A stretch of DNA of 64,000 nucleotides from Agrobacterium albertimagni AOL15 (GTDB lineage Bacteria; Pseudomonadota; Alphaproteobacteria; Rhizobiales; Rhizobiaceae): NCBI RefSeq assembly GCF_000300855.1, contig NZ_ALJF01000001.1, positions 117,305 to 181,304 on the forward strand. The letters are read 5' to 3'. Positions 8,826 to 17,450 of the stretch are shown here, in pieces; within the stretch, counting starts at the first letter, position 1; each line of letters starts with the position of its first letter. A model generated the notes under the pieces. The model was not told the DNA's origin, ran no database searches, and saw only the letters and a program-made list of their open reading frames with translations. Both the position numbers and the translations under genes were made by a program.

Positions 8826-10232
8826 CTACCGACGCTGCGGATTCACCAGTGTTTCTGGGGTTATCAGATGCAGCCGCTCGTCTTCTTTCGCCAAACTCTC
8901 GACATCGTTTGAAAAACCACTTCTGCTGAAAAACAGGTAGTGCTTGCCCGTCGCTCCTGCCCCGTAAGTCGTTTTCTCTGATCGCTCACGTAACAATCGC
9001 ACGTGGCCAAGGTCGATTACGCGCGATCGCCATTTGCATTCGCCATAGAAGAATGCACCATCCAGCAATCGCCCTGCGAGATCGATGTCGAAATCGGCGT
9101 GGCCCCAAATCTGGCCGACCTCTTGCGCCGGTACCGCAAGGACCTCCTGCAGATGTAGCCTTGCAAATTGAAGGGCGATCGGTTCGAACGCAGCCCCCAT
9201 ATATTCGGAGAACCGAGGCTTCACGACGCGGTCGTAAACCTCCTGGCCAAACCCGCTGCTGATCGCGCTCAGGTTGGGTCGCACGAAACGATGCCAGAAT
9301 GACATCAGGCTGTCTGCAACGCGATAGCGGCGGTTTCGGCCTTTTTCGTCGGCGTCCAGCGATTTCGAATTATCGATCAAGTCGAGCGCGAGCAGTTTTG
9401 AAAAGTAAGGTCCAATGCTGTCTGCTTTGACACCCAGCCGGTTGGCAATCTCGGACTTTGTGTTGGAACCGTCAGATATGGCCGCAACGACGCTTGAGTA
9501 AAAGGACGGCTCTCTGAGTTCGGTCTGCAGCAGCGTGTTCGGTTCATCGATCAGCGTGCCTGTCTCTGTGAGCAAGAGTTTGATGACGTTGTCGCGGAGC
9601 GGTTCCTGAGCGTCGCAAAGCTGAAGATAGTAGGGAATGCCGCCGAATATCGCATGGGTCCTGATTATATCGTCGGCCGTGTAATTCGGGAAGAATTTGG
9701 CGACATCGACAAGGGGTAAGGCCTTCATGTCGAGCGACAAGGTTTTGCGACCGTATAAGGGGTTCCGTTCTGCCAAAAGGTCTTCCATCTGAGAAATAGC
9801 AGAGCCGCAAAGGATCAGTTTCATCGCCCCATCTGTAAGCGCGCCGGAATCCCAGAATTTCTGCAGGATCGATGGCAGTGCTGGCTCGTTATCGAGCAGA
9901 TAAGGAAATTCGTCGATCGTGACGATCAATTTTGAATGCTCGCCGGCTCGCTCGGCAACATAGTGCAGTACGCCCTCCCAGCTTGAGAGGGCCTCGAGCT
10001 GTGGCCTTGATCCAATCGCCTTGCCTACCTCGGATTTGAACTGCTCCAGGTTCAAACGTGATGAGACACGGGTCGCCTGAAAGTATATTTCTGGTCGGTT
10101 CTTGGCGGCCTCCCTGAGAAACCGCGATTTGCCGATCCGCCGTCTGCCAAACACGATAATGAGGGAAGGCCGCTGCACATCCAATTCGGTCTGTACCAGC
10201 TTGAGTTCACGTTCGCGCCCGAGAAACTGCAT
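8826..10232 (-). CDS. AAA-type ATPase with DUF234 (PD-(D/E)XK-like) C-terminal domain
   Basis: 468 residues from the ATG at 10230-10232, preceded by AGGGGGG at good spacing; a GTG two codons upstream abuts that site. The N-terminus has Walker A GRRRIGKS (after LIIVFG) and Walker B LIVTIDEFPYL. A sensor-like segment LILCGSAISQME and a winged-helix part (SNTKSEIANRLGVKADSI) follow. The C-terminal domain contains DFDIDLAGRLLDGAFFYGEC and ends in the ECKW motif, resembling a nuclease-fold DUF234 domain. Such proteins are common on mobile or archaeal-like islands and their role is poorly known; DNA-linked defence or toxin-like functions have been proposed by inference only. Three palindromes lie directly upstream of the start and are likely its operator. 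Confidence 0.85.
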   Translation of the reverse strand: MQFLGRERELKLVQTELDVQRPSLIIVFGRRRIGKSRFLREAAKNRPEIYFQATRVSSRLNLEQFKSEVGKAIGSRPQLEALSSWEGVLHYVAERAGEHSKLIVTIDEFPYLLDNEPALPSILQKFWDSGALTDGAMKLILCGSAISQMEDLLAERNPLYGRKTLSLDMKALPLVDVAKFFPNYTADDIIRTHAIFGGIPYYLQLCDAQEPLRDNVIKLLLTETGTLIDEPNTLLQTELREPSFYSSVVAAISDGSNTKSEIANRLGVKADSIGPYFSKLLALDLIDNSKSLDADEKGRNRRYRVADSLMSFWHRFVRPNLSAISSGFGQEVYDRVVKPRFSEYMGAAFEPIALQFARLHLQEVLAVPAQEVGQIWGHADFDIDLAGRLLDGAFFYGECKWRSRVIDLGHVRLLRERSEKTTYGAGATGKHYLFFSRSGFSNDVESLAKEDERLHLITPETLVNPQRR

Positions 10233-10246
10233 CCGCACCCCCCTAA

Positions 10247-10292
10247 GGTAATTATAATTACCGTAATCATGATTACCTTAATCGTGATTACC
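10247..10292. promoter_or_regulatory. Three stacked palindromes upstream of the DUF234 ATPase gene
   Basis: GGTAATTATAATTACC (10247-10262) is a perfect 16-bp palindrome. GTAATCATGATTAC (10263-10276) is a perfect 14-bp palindrome. TAATCGTGATTA (10279-10290) is a near-palindrome. All share TAAT..ATTA arms and lie within 46 bp, 15 bp before the ATG of the minus-strand gene. This looks like a multi-site operator for a dimeric repressor overlapping the promoter. The repressor is not identified. Confidence 0.6.
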
Positions 10293-10362
10293 TTAATAGC
10301 CGTCCCTCTGTCAAGTTCTGTGAGGTTGGCCTTAAATCATCTCCTAATCGTCGATTTTTCCT

Positions 10363-10488
10363 TAGGCGGGAGAGGAAGCCTGAAAGACCTTCAGGGCGAT
10401 GGTCATGCGCCACTCCGTCTACGTCCTTGCCCGTCAAAACCCGCGCGAACCGAAACCAAGCCCAGTAGAGGTGACGGCTAAATCGTAA
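10363..10488 (+). pseudogene. Decayed copy of the small gene at 12233
   Basis: From 10384 the frame reads KTFRAMVMRHSVYVLARQNP, closely matching KTFGAMGTRQSVYALARQKP in the small gene at 12233-12406, and continues to a TAA at 10486-10488. Directly upstream of the match the frame has a TGA (10381-10383), while the nucleotide sequence still resembles the longer copy in another frame, so indels have broken it. No start codon is available. It is evidence for a local duplication. Confidence 0.6.
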
Positions 10489-10599
10489 GACGTCTGCGGA
10501 AGCCAGCCCGCCAGTTGGCTCGTCCTCACAGCACTTGACTGTGCATGGTTTCATGCATGGCGCTGACACCCCTAAGAGCGACCGGCAGATTCTCGTGTC

Positions 10600-11013
10600 T
10601 CACTTGCCAGCGTATTTTCTCGTCATCTGTCGTCCCACCTCTGCGCCAATGGCGAAGGCTTCCTGCTTCAGCCATCGATCTGCCGATGCTATGCCGTCAC
10701 GGGCCACACGACGACGATGCTCTCGCTCCAACCGAAGGCGATGGCTTTCCATAATCCGCTGCCCCTCGGCCCGCGCTTGTCTCTCTGCCTTCTTGGACAT
10801 CTGACGGCCCTGCTGCCGCGTTGCTGGCGGTCGGGCGTTACGCTGCTTGTTGGAGCGAGCATTATCCTGCCGGGTTCCCTGCTGCTGGTGAGCCCGAAGA
10901 TTGTTTTCCAGATTGGATTCGATCCTGTTCCCGAGCCAGTCGATGGCCAAGGACTGTGATGGGACGGCGATAAGAAGACAAACAAGAACTGACAGAAACT
11001 TCGACCGCGACAC
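10600..11013 (-). CDS. Secreted basic hypothetical protein
   Basis: 137 residues from a GTG at 11011-11013, chosen because GGAGGA sits 6-7 bases upstream. It has a clear signal peptide (SRSKFLSVLVCLLIAVPSQSLA, cleavage after the Ala of SLA) followed by IDWLGNRIESNLENN. The mature part is very rich in Arg, Gln and Lys with a helical stretch (KKAERQARAEGQRIMESHRL). No catalytic motif or membrane anchor is seen, so it should be periplasmic or exported. Family not recognised. Confidence 0.6.
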   Translation of the reverse strand: MSRSKFLSVLVCLLIAVPSQSLAIDWLGNRIESNLENNLRAHQQQGTRQDNARSNKQRNARPPATRQQGRQMSKKAERQARAEGQRIMESHRLRLEREHRRRVARDGIASADRWLKQEAFAIGAEVGRQMTRKYAGK

Positions 11014-11427
11014 GGCGTATCCTCCTTCAAGCTGGTGCTGCAAAGTAAGACGGCCGTCGGACGACAGATCTTGGGTCTGTCATCCTTGAACACGGGACAT
11101 ACTTGAAACAGGCCCCGCCGGTGGATGCAGGCGGCGCGACTTTGCAAGCGGTGCTACCAACGCCCTCACTGTAGCGAGTAGGGCTCCAAGACCGCCCTGT
11201 CGTTGTTCGCCACGAAGGCGTTTTTCGCGCGATGCGGGATGGCACTGAGTGTCGACCAGTCGTCGCTTTCACGGTGTTGCCGCCAGCCCGAAGGCGCCTC
11301 TTGGGTTGACGGAGATGGCACGAACCCAAGAGCCCCACAGAGGGCCATGCGTCATCACCGGCGCAAGGCGCGGCTGTGATCGACGCTCAAGATCCACCAG
11401 CTTCGTACACCTCACTTAGGCCTGGTG
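11014..11427. other. Intergenic stretch, nothing recognised
   Basis: 414 bp with only short, unsupported open frames on both strands. No family resemblance, hairpin with a T-run or RNA gene was seen. Confidence 0.3.
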
Positions 11428-11805
11428 TCAGATGACAGCACCAAACAAGAGCAGATTGCCGTGCGGGTCGCGGATGTGAAATCGAACCGTGTCGGCGCAT
11501 GTCTCCAAATTCTCCGAAGGACGGATCGCCTCGATGCCGCGATCGCAGAATTCCCGGTACAGTTCCGAGGGGGCCTCGGCACGGAAGAACACGGAGCTAT
11601 TCTGGCACAGAAGCGGATCGTCGCTTAGCCAGAAATGCAGTTCCATGCCACCGCGGCGGACCACAAGATAATCGAGACCGTCAAAGCCGACCTCCTCGAA
11701 GCCAAGCGCGCCGACATAGAAATTGCGTGTTTCGGAAAAGTTCAGGGAGGGGAGGATTGGCACTGCATTGACAACCATCTTTGCAACAGTTTGCTGAACG
11801 TTCAT
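11428..11805 (-). CDS. VOC-family protein, bleomycin-resistance-like
   Basis: 125 residues from the ATG at 11803-11805, preceded by AGAGGAA. The protein shows the paired beta-alpha-beta-beta-beta modules of the vicinal oxygen chelate superfamily: VPILPSLNFSETRNFYVGAL at the front, GGMELHFWLSDDP in the middle and RDPHGNLLLFG at the end. Length and pattern fit Ble-type binding proteins and glyoxalase-like proteins, which either sequester antibiotics or bind metal for catalysis. Conserved metal ligands are not all evident, so a binding rather than catalytic role is plausible. It stands alone; its specificity cannot be told. Confidence 0.82.
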   Translation of the reverse strand: MNVQQTVAKMVVNAVPILPSLNFSETRNFYVGALGFEEVGFDGLDYLVVRRGGMELHFWLSDDPLLCQNSSVFFRAEAPSELYREFCDRGIEAIRPSENLETCADTVRFHIRDPHGNLLLFGAVI

Positions 11806-12232
11806 GCTGAAAGTTCCTCTGCGTGCCGTAGGAGACAGAATCACGAAACGGCTACGATCAGGCGTTGGCGTTTCGCGACCATCCTGGCGCGGGACACTCA
11901 ATAGCAAGGGCGCTGACCCGACGGCATGTCGTGTAAACGGTAACAGGTTGGCATGAATGAGAGCCGGCCAAGGGATTTCATAGATCAGTCATGTCACTTA
12001 TCCGAAAGAGAACGCGGTCAAGGACTGCGGCCCCTGTCGAGACGAGGCGTCGAGCCACATGAACGTGCTTCACCTACAAAAGTTCCAGGATTTCCAGAGC
12101 AGGCCTATGTAGTTTTTCGGGCCGACAAACAAACCTTGGTCGCGTGAGTATCGTCAGCCGTCTCATTGCAGAAATGCCAGTTGACACCCATATGGAGAAG
12201 TAAGAACATAAAGTGAACGCATGAGGTGGATC

Positions 12233-12406
12233 ATGTGCGAGACAGGCTCGAATGACGTCGTTGCCAAGGCTCTTGCCGAAGTGGCCAAGATGCGCGCCTG
12301 GCGGGAAAAGGTCGAAGCGGAAAGGCGAAAGACCTTCGGGGCGATGGGCACGCGCCAGTCAGTCTATGCTCTTGCCCGTCAGAAGCCGTCGCATACCGGA
12401 ACCTAG
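12233..12406 (+). CDS. Small hypothetical protein (duplicated family)
   Basis: 57 residues from the ATG at 12233, with GAGGTGG just upstream; an ATG four codons earlier is the alternative. The N-terminal half is helical (VVAKALAEVAKMRAWREKVE) and the C-terminal half reads AERRKTFGAMGTRQSVYALA. A decayed copy of the C-terminal half lies at 10384-10488, so the gene belongs to a repeated local family. Function unknown; no signal peptide or membrane segment. Confidence 0.5.
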   Translation: MCETGSNDVVAKALAEVAKMRAWREKVEAERRKTFGAMGTRQSVYALARQKPSHTGT

Positions 12407-13289
12407 CCGCAAAAGCGGAGACGGCTGATCAAGGTCGCAGAACCACTCCGGCAAAAAATCGCGAAGCTGGACTTCAAGCGCGGGTTATAAAAGGCTCCGG
12501 CCATCGTTCTGCGATTTAGCGAGAGCTCTAAAGTAATCCTGGTGAACCATACCGATCTTGCCTGCGACCGATTTGCAAGCGGACATGATGGTCGACAGCA
12601 GACATGGCTCCCCGCCACATTGAGCCCCCCGCGGCCGGCCGGCATGGCCTGAAAGGAGATGTTGCCGATAAGTTCTCAGTGAACGGCCGTCGCCAAGCCG
12701 GCTGCGGTCCTTTTTTTAATTCACGCAATGTTGCTGCAATGTCTTCCTGGTTTTTGACGGCGCTCGGCCATGGCGAGCCGTCAAAGCGCTACCCTGCGGA
12801 ACCCTTCTCAGCAGGCGTGCCAACGCCTACCGCTCAGAGAGAGACAATGCATAGTGTTTTCTTATTATATTTAGGATTTCTGCGACCCTCCTCGCTCTTG
12901 TCCGAGCCCCTCTCCGCAGTTCTGCAAAACCGTAGTGTAGCGGCTAAAGGCTCGCAGCCACGCAGGTTTTGGAGATCAGAGAACTTCAGCGCGCCCTTCA
13001 ATTCAGCATCCATGCCGATTGCGGGCTCAATCAGCATTCTACCCGCGACAGGCCGCCCATGGATCGACCAAGCGAAGCTAGATGACGCAACGCATGACCA
13101 GAACGAGGAAAAACGGGCCGAAAACCAGATCTGGTCGGATCGTCAAAATTCACTCAGGTGACCAATGACATCAGCGCTAGCCGGCATCCTGGCCGCGCCC
13201 CTGATGCCAATTCAGACACAGCTTACCAGAAACGAGATTTGGCTTCGTCTCCCATGCCCTAGACCGGAGCTTCAGCAACAGGAAATGAT
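12407..13289. other. Long stretch without a confident gene
   Basis: About 880 bp. The largest open frame (12604-13161 plus, 185 codons) lacks a ribosome-binding site and resembles no family. A 67-codon minus frame (12834-13037, MLIEPAIGMDAELKGALKFS) is slightly more protein-like but also unsupported. A strong inverted repeat at 12753-12785 is listed separately. The stretch looks like decayed sequence. Confidence 0.3.
12753..12785. repeat. Imperfect inverted repeat (hairpin)
   Basis: TTTGACGG..CGCTCG (12753-12766) pairs with CGAGC..CGTCAAA (12774-12785), leaving one bulged base and a short loop. It sits in a stretch without recognised genes, so it may be a terminator relic, a small-RNA element or part of a lost mobile element. 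There is a T-run on the left flank only. Confidence 0.45.
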
Positions 13290-14225
13290 ATGACGCACGA
13301 CGCCGAGCACGGTTTTTCCCAATCCAAAGCCGCGGCTCCACATGGATATCTGCCCACTGAGGTGGAGTATCACCGTGCTTTTGCGGGACCTGAAAGACGC
13401 ATTCTGCGCGGCCTAACGGTAATTCTGCTGTTGTTTGGGGGATTGATCGGCTTTGCCAATCTTGGCCTCGCCGGCGCCTCTTTCATTGATGCCAGTATAC
13501 TTGGGCGCAGCGGCTTCACACCGCTCGCGCACGCAGCCACGTCGTTGGCGTTGGCGCTACTCATACCGTACAGCATGCTGCTGCAGCGTGTTTTCTACGG
13601 GCTTCCTACCGGTTCATTGCACTCGGTCACCGGCTGCTTTCGGTTCGACATGTTTGGCCGTTCCTTACTGGTCATTGGCCCTTTGGTGCTGATCCCGATG
13701 TCGCTGACATCGCTTTTCATGCCGGGCGACACCATAACTTGGAGCCACATGGATATCGTGGCCTTCTTCATAACTGGCATGATCCTGACACCGCTCGCCG
13801 CCGCCGGTGAAGAATATGGCTTCCGCGGTTTGATGTTCCGGATAGTAGGCAGCTGGACGCTCGGCCCCCTCAGCGGTGCGATCCTTGGCATTATTCTTAC
13901 AGCGGGCCTGTTCTCGCTGTTTCACGGCAGTTCCGATCCCTACCTCTTGACCTCCTATCTCGTGCTCTTCTCCTCGCTGGCGGTGATCACTTGGAGGACA
14001 GGAGGCCTGGAAGTCGCAGTTGTCATTCATGGCGTCTACAACGTGTCTGGCTTGGTGCTCGCAACGGCGCTTCATGTCGACATCGGAGGGGCACTGGCCG
14101 GCCGTAGCGAAATCGTAGGAGTTCCGGCGAATCTTCTGCCGGGACTGGTAGTCGGCGCCATTGCCATATTGTTCGTCGCCGCGACGTGGAAAGACGGTCC
14201 TCTTCGAACAGATCGGCAACGATAA
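13290..14225 (+). CDS. CPBP-family intramembrane metalloprotease
   Basis: 311 residues with about eight hydrophobic segments. The family motifs are present: Glu174-Glu175 and Arg179 in GEEYGFRG, FHG at 211-213 in LFSLFHGSS, and His247 in VVIHGVYN. CPBP (CAAX-protease/bacteriocin-processing-like, also Abi) proteins are inner-membrane metallo-proteases or self-immunity proteins related to Rce1. The N-terminal 35 residues form a soluble tail (YLPTEVEYHRAFAGPERR). The start is preceded by CAACAGGAAATGAT with AGGA at good spacing. It stands alone; the substrate is unknown. Confidence 0.88.
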   Translation: MTHDAEHGFSQSKAAAPHGYLPTEVEYHRAFAGPERRILRGLTVILLLFGGLIGFANLGLAGASFIDASILGRSGFTPLAHAATSLALALLIPYSMLLQRVFYGLPTGSLHSVTGCFRFDMFGRSLLVIGPLVLIPMSLTSLFMPGDTITWSHMDIVAFFITGMILTPLAAAGEEYGFRGLMFRIVGSWTLGPLSGAILGIILTAGLFSLFHGSSDPYLLTSYLVLFSSLAVITWRTGGLEVAVVIHGVYNVSGLVLATALHVDIGGALAGRSEIVGVPANLLPGLVVGAIAILFVAATWKDGPLRTDRQR

Positions 14226-14515
14226 TGCGATGCTCTTAACAACGATCCACGTTGTGACGGGATACGTTGCAGGCGCCGCTCGATTGCGTGGCGACCATGA
14301 CAATCTCAGGCGATGATTGGGGGCGTGACCAGCTCTGAAGTGAAGCGCATCAGCCAAACAATCCTGCCACCTCATAAAGGGCAAATTTCGGCAGATTCCG
14401 CGTCACAGATGAGGGCTGCAGAACGACTTAGGGCTGCGCACTCATTGGGGCAAACTCGAGAAGAGCATCGCTCAGGACCACCCTGACAATCACCAGAAAT
14501 AACAAGAGAACCAAA

Positions 14516-15019
14516 ATGATGAACCGTATTGTGGTCAGCGCGATAAGCGCTGCATTCCTCGCATTCAGCAGCCCCGCAAACGCGTCCAGCGCTGACGCAT
14601 GGGCGGCCTTCGAGGCCAAAGTCACAAAGGCCTGCCTGGTTGCCAGCGGCCTGCGCAATTCTCTGGCCTCGACAATTGTTGGCTTCGACGACCGAGCGGG
14701 TGTAGTCGCCATGTTGATCTCAGATAAGACGCGGGGATCTTCGAGATCTGAGCTCTGCATATACGACAAACGAGCGGGCCGCGCTTTCGTGAGCGATGCT
14801 GAGATGTGGTCGGCTCCGCCGCAGCATAGCGTCCAGAACATCAGGCCGCAGGATGAGGTGCCTACAATGATCAAGACCAAACGGGGCGACAGGCGTTTTC
14901 ATTTCGCGAATGGCTGTACCGTTGTCATTGGGAGAACGAAAGCAATTGTCCTGTTCGCTGACGGGCCATGCAACAGATATCACGAAGATATTGCTCAGTT
15001 GTATGCTGAGGACCAATGA
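14516..15019 (+). CDS. Secreted hypothetical protein
   Basis: 167 residues with a signal peptide (MMNRIVVSAISAAFLAFSSP, cleavage after ANA). The mature protein contains four cysteines (around AKVTKACLVASG, RSELCIYDK, FANGCTVVIG and DGPCNRYHE) that could form two disulfides, which fits a periplasmic location. I do not recognise a named family. It is preceded by a 290-bp gap without evident features apart from antisense open frames. Confidence 0.65.
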   Translation: MMNRIVVSAISAAFLAFSSPANASSADAWAAFEAKVTKACLVASGLRNSLASTIVGFDDRAGVVAMLISDKTRGSSRSELCIYDKRAGRAFVSDAEMWSAPPQHSVQNIRPQDEVPTMIKTKRGDRRFHFANGCTVVIGRTKAIVLFADGPCNRYHEDIAQLYAEDQ

Positions 15020-15223
15020 GAATCCCGAGGAGCCTAAAAATGGGCCTCGCGTCCGGTTGTGGTGGTTGTCTCGGATCTCTGCGAAACGAGTTTTCCGAAA
15101 GTTCGGCCGGGCCCAAGTTCAGCTAACGAATGATAGCCGCACTTGCACAGGCTCGTTCTCGATAACAGTCAGACCGATTCCCTTTTCATCTCCAAAGACT
15201 AGGGCGTTCGTGGCGGGCCACAC

Positions 15224-16114
15224 TCACCGATAACTGCGCAGATGGTCCACCAGTGCTCTCAGTTTGGGTGCCATGTTACGTCGGCTTGGGTAGTAGAGAT
15301 AGAAACCGGGAAAGTATGGGCAGAAATCCTCTAGAACCGGCACCAGCTCACCGCGCGCAATCGCCGGACGGAAGCTGTCTTCCATGCCAAAGGTGATGCC
15401 AGCACCTGCAACCGCAAGCTTGACCATCAACGCCATGTCCGTGGTCGTGATTGTATCCGCCACTGCTACGGAAAACTCCCGCCCATGTTCGGAGAATTCC
15501 CACCGATAGGGTGCGACATTCGCAGATCGACGCCACCCGATGCAGCGGCGGTTTGCAAGCTCACTTGGATGCCTTGGCATGCCCTGCCGCTCAAGATAGG
15601 CGGGCGATGCCACAGCCAGTTGACGTTGCTCGCCTGTTACCGGCACCGCAATCATATCTTGGGCAATCACCTCTCCCAGCCTCACACCGGCATCATATCC
15701 TTGCGAAACGATATCGAATTCCTCGTCGGTAACGGTCACATGAAGTTTCACGTCCGGGTTTTGATCCAAAAAGGACGTGAGAAGAGGACCAGAAAGAAAA
15801 CTTTCGGCAATGGATGACACTGCGAGGTTTAGCCGCCCCCGCGGGGATCCGGTCAAATTCGCGGCGGCATCCAGAGCGCCCTGCATCTCGAGCAACGCCG
15901 GCGCAGCCTCCGCGTATAGTCTCTCGCCCGCTTCAGTCAGCGCGACGCTACGGGTTGTGCGGTTCACGAGCGCGATACCGAGTGCTTCTTCCAGCTTGCG
16001 GATCGTTTGACTGACAGCTGAACGTGTCACTCCCATGCGATCTGCAGCTGCTCGAAAGCTGCGCTCTTCTGCGACGAGAGCAAAGACGGCGAGCGCATTC
16101 AGGTCCGACCACAT
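15224..16114 (-). CDS. LysR-family regulator
   Basis: 296 residues. The N-terminal winged helix-turn-helix reads LNALAVFALVAEERSFRAAA, then ADRMGVTRSAVSQTIRKLEE, typical of LysR. The C-terminal part is a periplasmic-binding-like effector domain (GRLNLAVSSIAESFLSGPLL; DAGVRLGEVIAQDMIAVPV). This subtype (full stop of the domain at LRALVDHLR) is the common one that faces SDR oxidoreductases in rhizobia. It is divergent from the SDR gene that starts 100 bp away and a T-N11-A-like dyad lies between them, so it probably activates that operon. Confidence 0.9.
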   Translation of the reverse strand: MWSDLNALAVFALVAEERSFRAAADRMGVTRSAVSQTIRKLEEALGIALVNRTTRSVALTEAGERLYAEAAPALLEMQGALDAAANLTGSPRGRLNLAVSSIAESFLSGPLLTSFLDQNPDVKLHVTVTDEEFDIVSQGYDAGVRLGEVIAQDMIAVPVTGEQRQLAVASPAYLERQGMPRHPSELANRRCIGWRRSANVAPYRWEFSEHGREFSVAVADTITTTDMALMVKLAVAGAGITFGMEDSFRPAIARGELVPVLEDFCPYFPGFYLYYPSRRNMAPKLRALVDHLRSYR

Positions 16115-16139
16115 TGGTTAGTTTTTCTTCTCTCTGAGT

Positions 16140-16157
16140 TAAGCGAAAGGCGGCTTA
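16140..16157. promoter_or_regulatory. LysR-type dyad between regulator and SDR genes
   Basis: TAAGC (16140-16144) and GCTTA (16153-16157) form perfect 5-bp arms separated by 8 bp, the size expected of a LysR T-N11-A box. It lies in the 100-bp divergent intergenic region. Assignment to the adjacent LysR is inferred. Confidence 0.4.
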
Positions 16158-16214
16158 TCGCAACAATGTCCTAAGGCTACCCTCAATTCAACATCAAAAC
16201 GAAAGAGGAAAGCT

Positions 16215-16937
16215 ATGGACAAAGTTGTTCTCATAACTGGCGCATCCAGTGGCATTGGAGTCGGGATTGCGCACGAACTTGCAAAGGCGGGCGCCACGGT
16301 TGTGCTAGGCGCTCGGCGCACAGACCACCTCGAGAATGTTGCTCAGGAGATCAAGTCGTACGGCGGCAAGGTCAGCACCTTCAAGGTCGATGTGACCAAT
16401 CGTGCGGAATTCGCAGCTTTCGCAGAGGAAGCGCGGCGGGAACATGGCCGCGTTGATGTCCTTGTCAACAATGCCGGCGTAATGCCGCTATCGCTGATGT
16501 CTTCGCTCAAGGTCGACGAGTGGGACACGATGGTGGATGTGAACATCAAGGGCGTGCTTTACGGCATTGCAGCTGTCCTGCAGGAAATGAACCATCGCGG
16601 TTCAGGCCACATCGTGAACATAGCTTCGATCGGCGCCCTGTCAGCCTCACCAACCGCTGCTGTTTACTGCGCGACCAAATTCGCCGTCCGAGCAATCTCC
16701 GATGGGCTGCGCCAGGAAAATGACAAACTGCGCGTCACCTGCATACACCCAGGAGTCGTGGAAAGCGAACTGGCTAACACCATCACCGACCCGGTGGCGG
16801 CGGAAGCGATGAAGACCTATCGATCGATCGCGCTGACCCCCGACGCCATCGGGCGCGCAGTCCGTTTCGCGATTGAGCAACCCGAAGATGTCGATGTGAA
16901 CGAACTGGTGGTCCGCCCGACACGGACGATGCTCTGA
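16215..16937 (+). CDS. SDR-family NAD(P)-dependent oxidoreductase
   Basis: 240 residues, the usual length of classical short-chain dehydrogenases. The nucleotide-binding TGASSGIG motif (8-15), the NNAG motif (85-88), catalytic Ser138, Tyr151 and Lys155 (YCATK) are all present. An Arg-Arg pair after the second beta strand (GARRTDHL) suggests NADP(H) preference. AGAGGAAA precedes the ATG. It is the first gene of a likely operon with the Atu4866-domain and CMD genes, all divergent from the LysR gene. Substrate unknown. Confidence 0.92.
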   Translation: MDKVVLITGASSGIGVGIAHELAKAGATVVLGARRTDHLENVAQEIKSYGGKVSTFKVDVTNRAEFAAFAEEARREHGRVDVLVNNAGVMPLSLMSSLKVDEWDTMVDVNIKGVLYGIAAVLQEMNHRGSGHIVNIASIGALSASPTAAVYCATKFAVRAISDGLRQENDKLRVTCIHPGVVESELANTITDPVAAEAMKTYRSIALTPDAIGRAVRFAIEQPEDVDVNELVVRPTRTML

Positions 16938-16982
16938 CGGGCTGCTCCATCAAGACAAGACCTCACCAGGAAAGCTTAAGTC

Positions 16983-17342
16983 ATGAAGAATTTTCTTCCG
17001 CTTGTAGTCCTGATAATCGTCGCCACAGCTACGGCTTTCGGCGCATTGACCCAAAACGCAAGAGCCGAGAATAACATGCCTGCGCCGTCTGCAAATCACT
17101 CCCAACAAAACCACCCATACGTCGGAATGTGGGTGACGGATGACGGTCGCATCCGCCACCAACTGTTGCCCAATGGTCGCTACGACGAAGCTCGCGGCAA
17201 TCGCGAAAGCGCTTACCAGGGCCGTTATGTCATCACCGGCAACAAAATTGATTACTGGGACGACACCGGTTTCACCGCAGATGGCGTCTTCGTTGACGAG
17301 AACACGCTTCACCACGCTGGGATGATCTTGCGACGCAAGTGA
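16983..17342 (+). CDS. Exported Atu4866-domain protein
   Basis: 119 residues with an N-terminal hydrophobic signal (FLPLVVLIIVATATAFGA, cleavage near ARA). The rest closely follows the Atu4866 fold named after an Agrobacterium structural-genomics protein: YVGMWVTDDGRIRHQLLPNG, ARGNRESAYQGRYVITG, DYWDDTGFTADG and LHHAGMILRR. The fold is a small lipocalin-like beta barrel without known enzymatic role. It follows the SDR gene by 45 bp and precedes the CMD gene, so it may be a periplasmic partner in the same response. Confidence 0.85.
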   Translation: MKNFLPLVVLIIVATATAFGALTQNARAENNMPAPSANHSQQNHPYVGMWVTDDGRIRHQLLPNGRYDEARGNRESAYQGRYVITGNKIDYWDDTGFTADGVFVDENTLHHAGMILRRK

Positions 17343-17450
17343 AGTCGACTTGCCCAAGATAGGCCCGCTTTGGCCTGCGCTCCGCAGGGCCGAGGCCGGA
17401 CCACTCAATGTCTTCGACCCAGCGTCAACCTGAAAAAATGGAGTAATCAA

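Noticed and set aside
12604..13161. 185-codon plus-strand open frame
   Set aside because: No ribosome-binding site, no family resemblance, low-complexity Ser/Pro/Arg content and a strong hairpin inside it.
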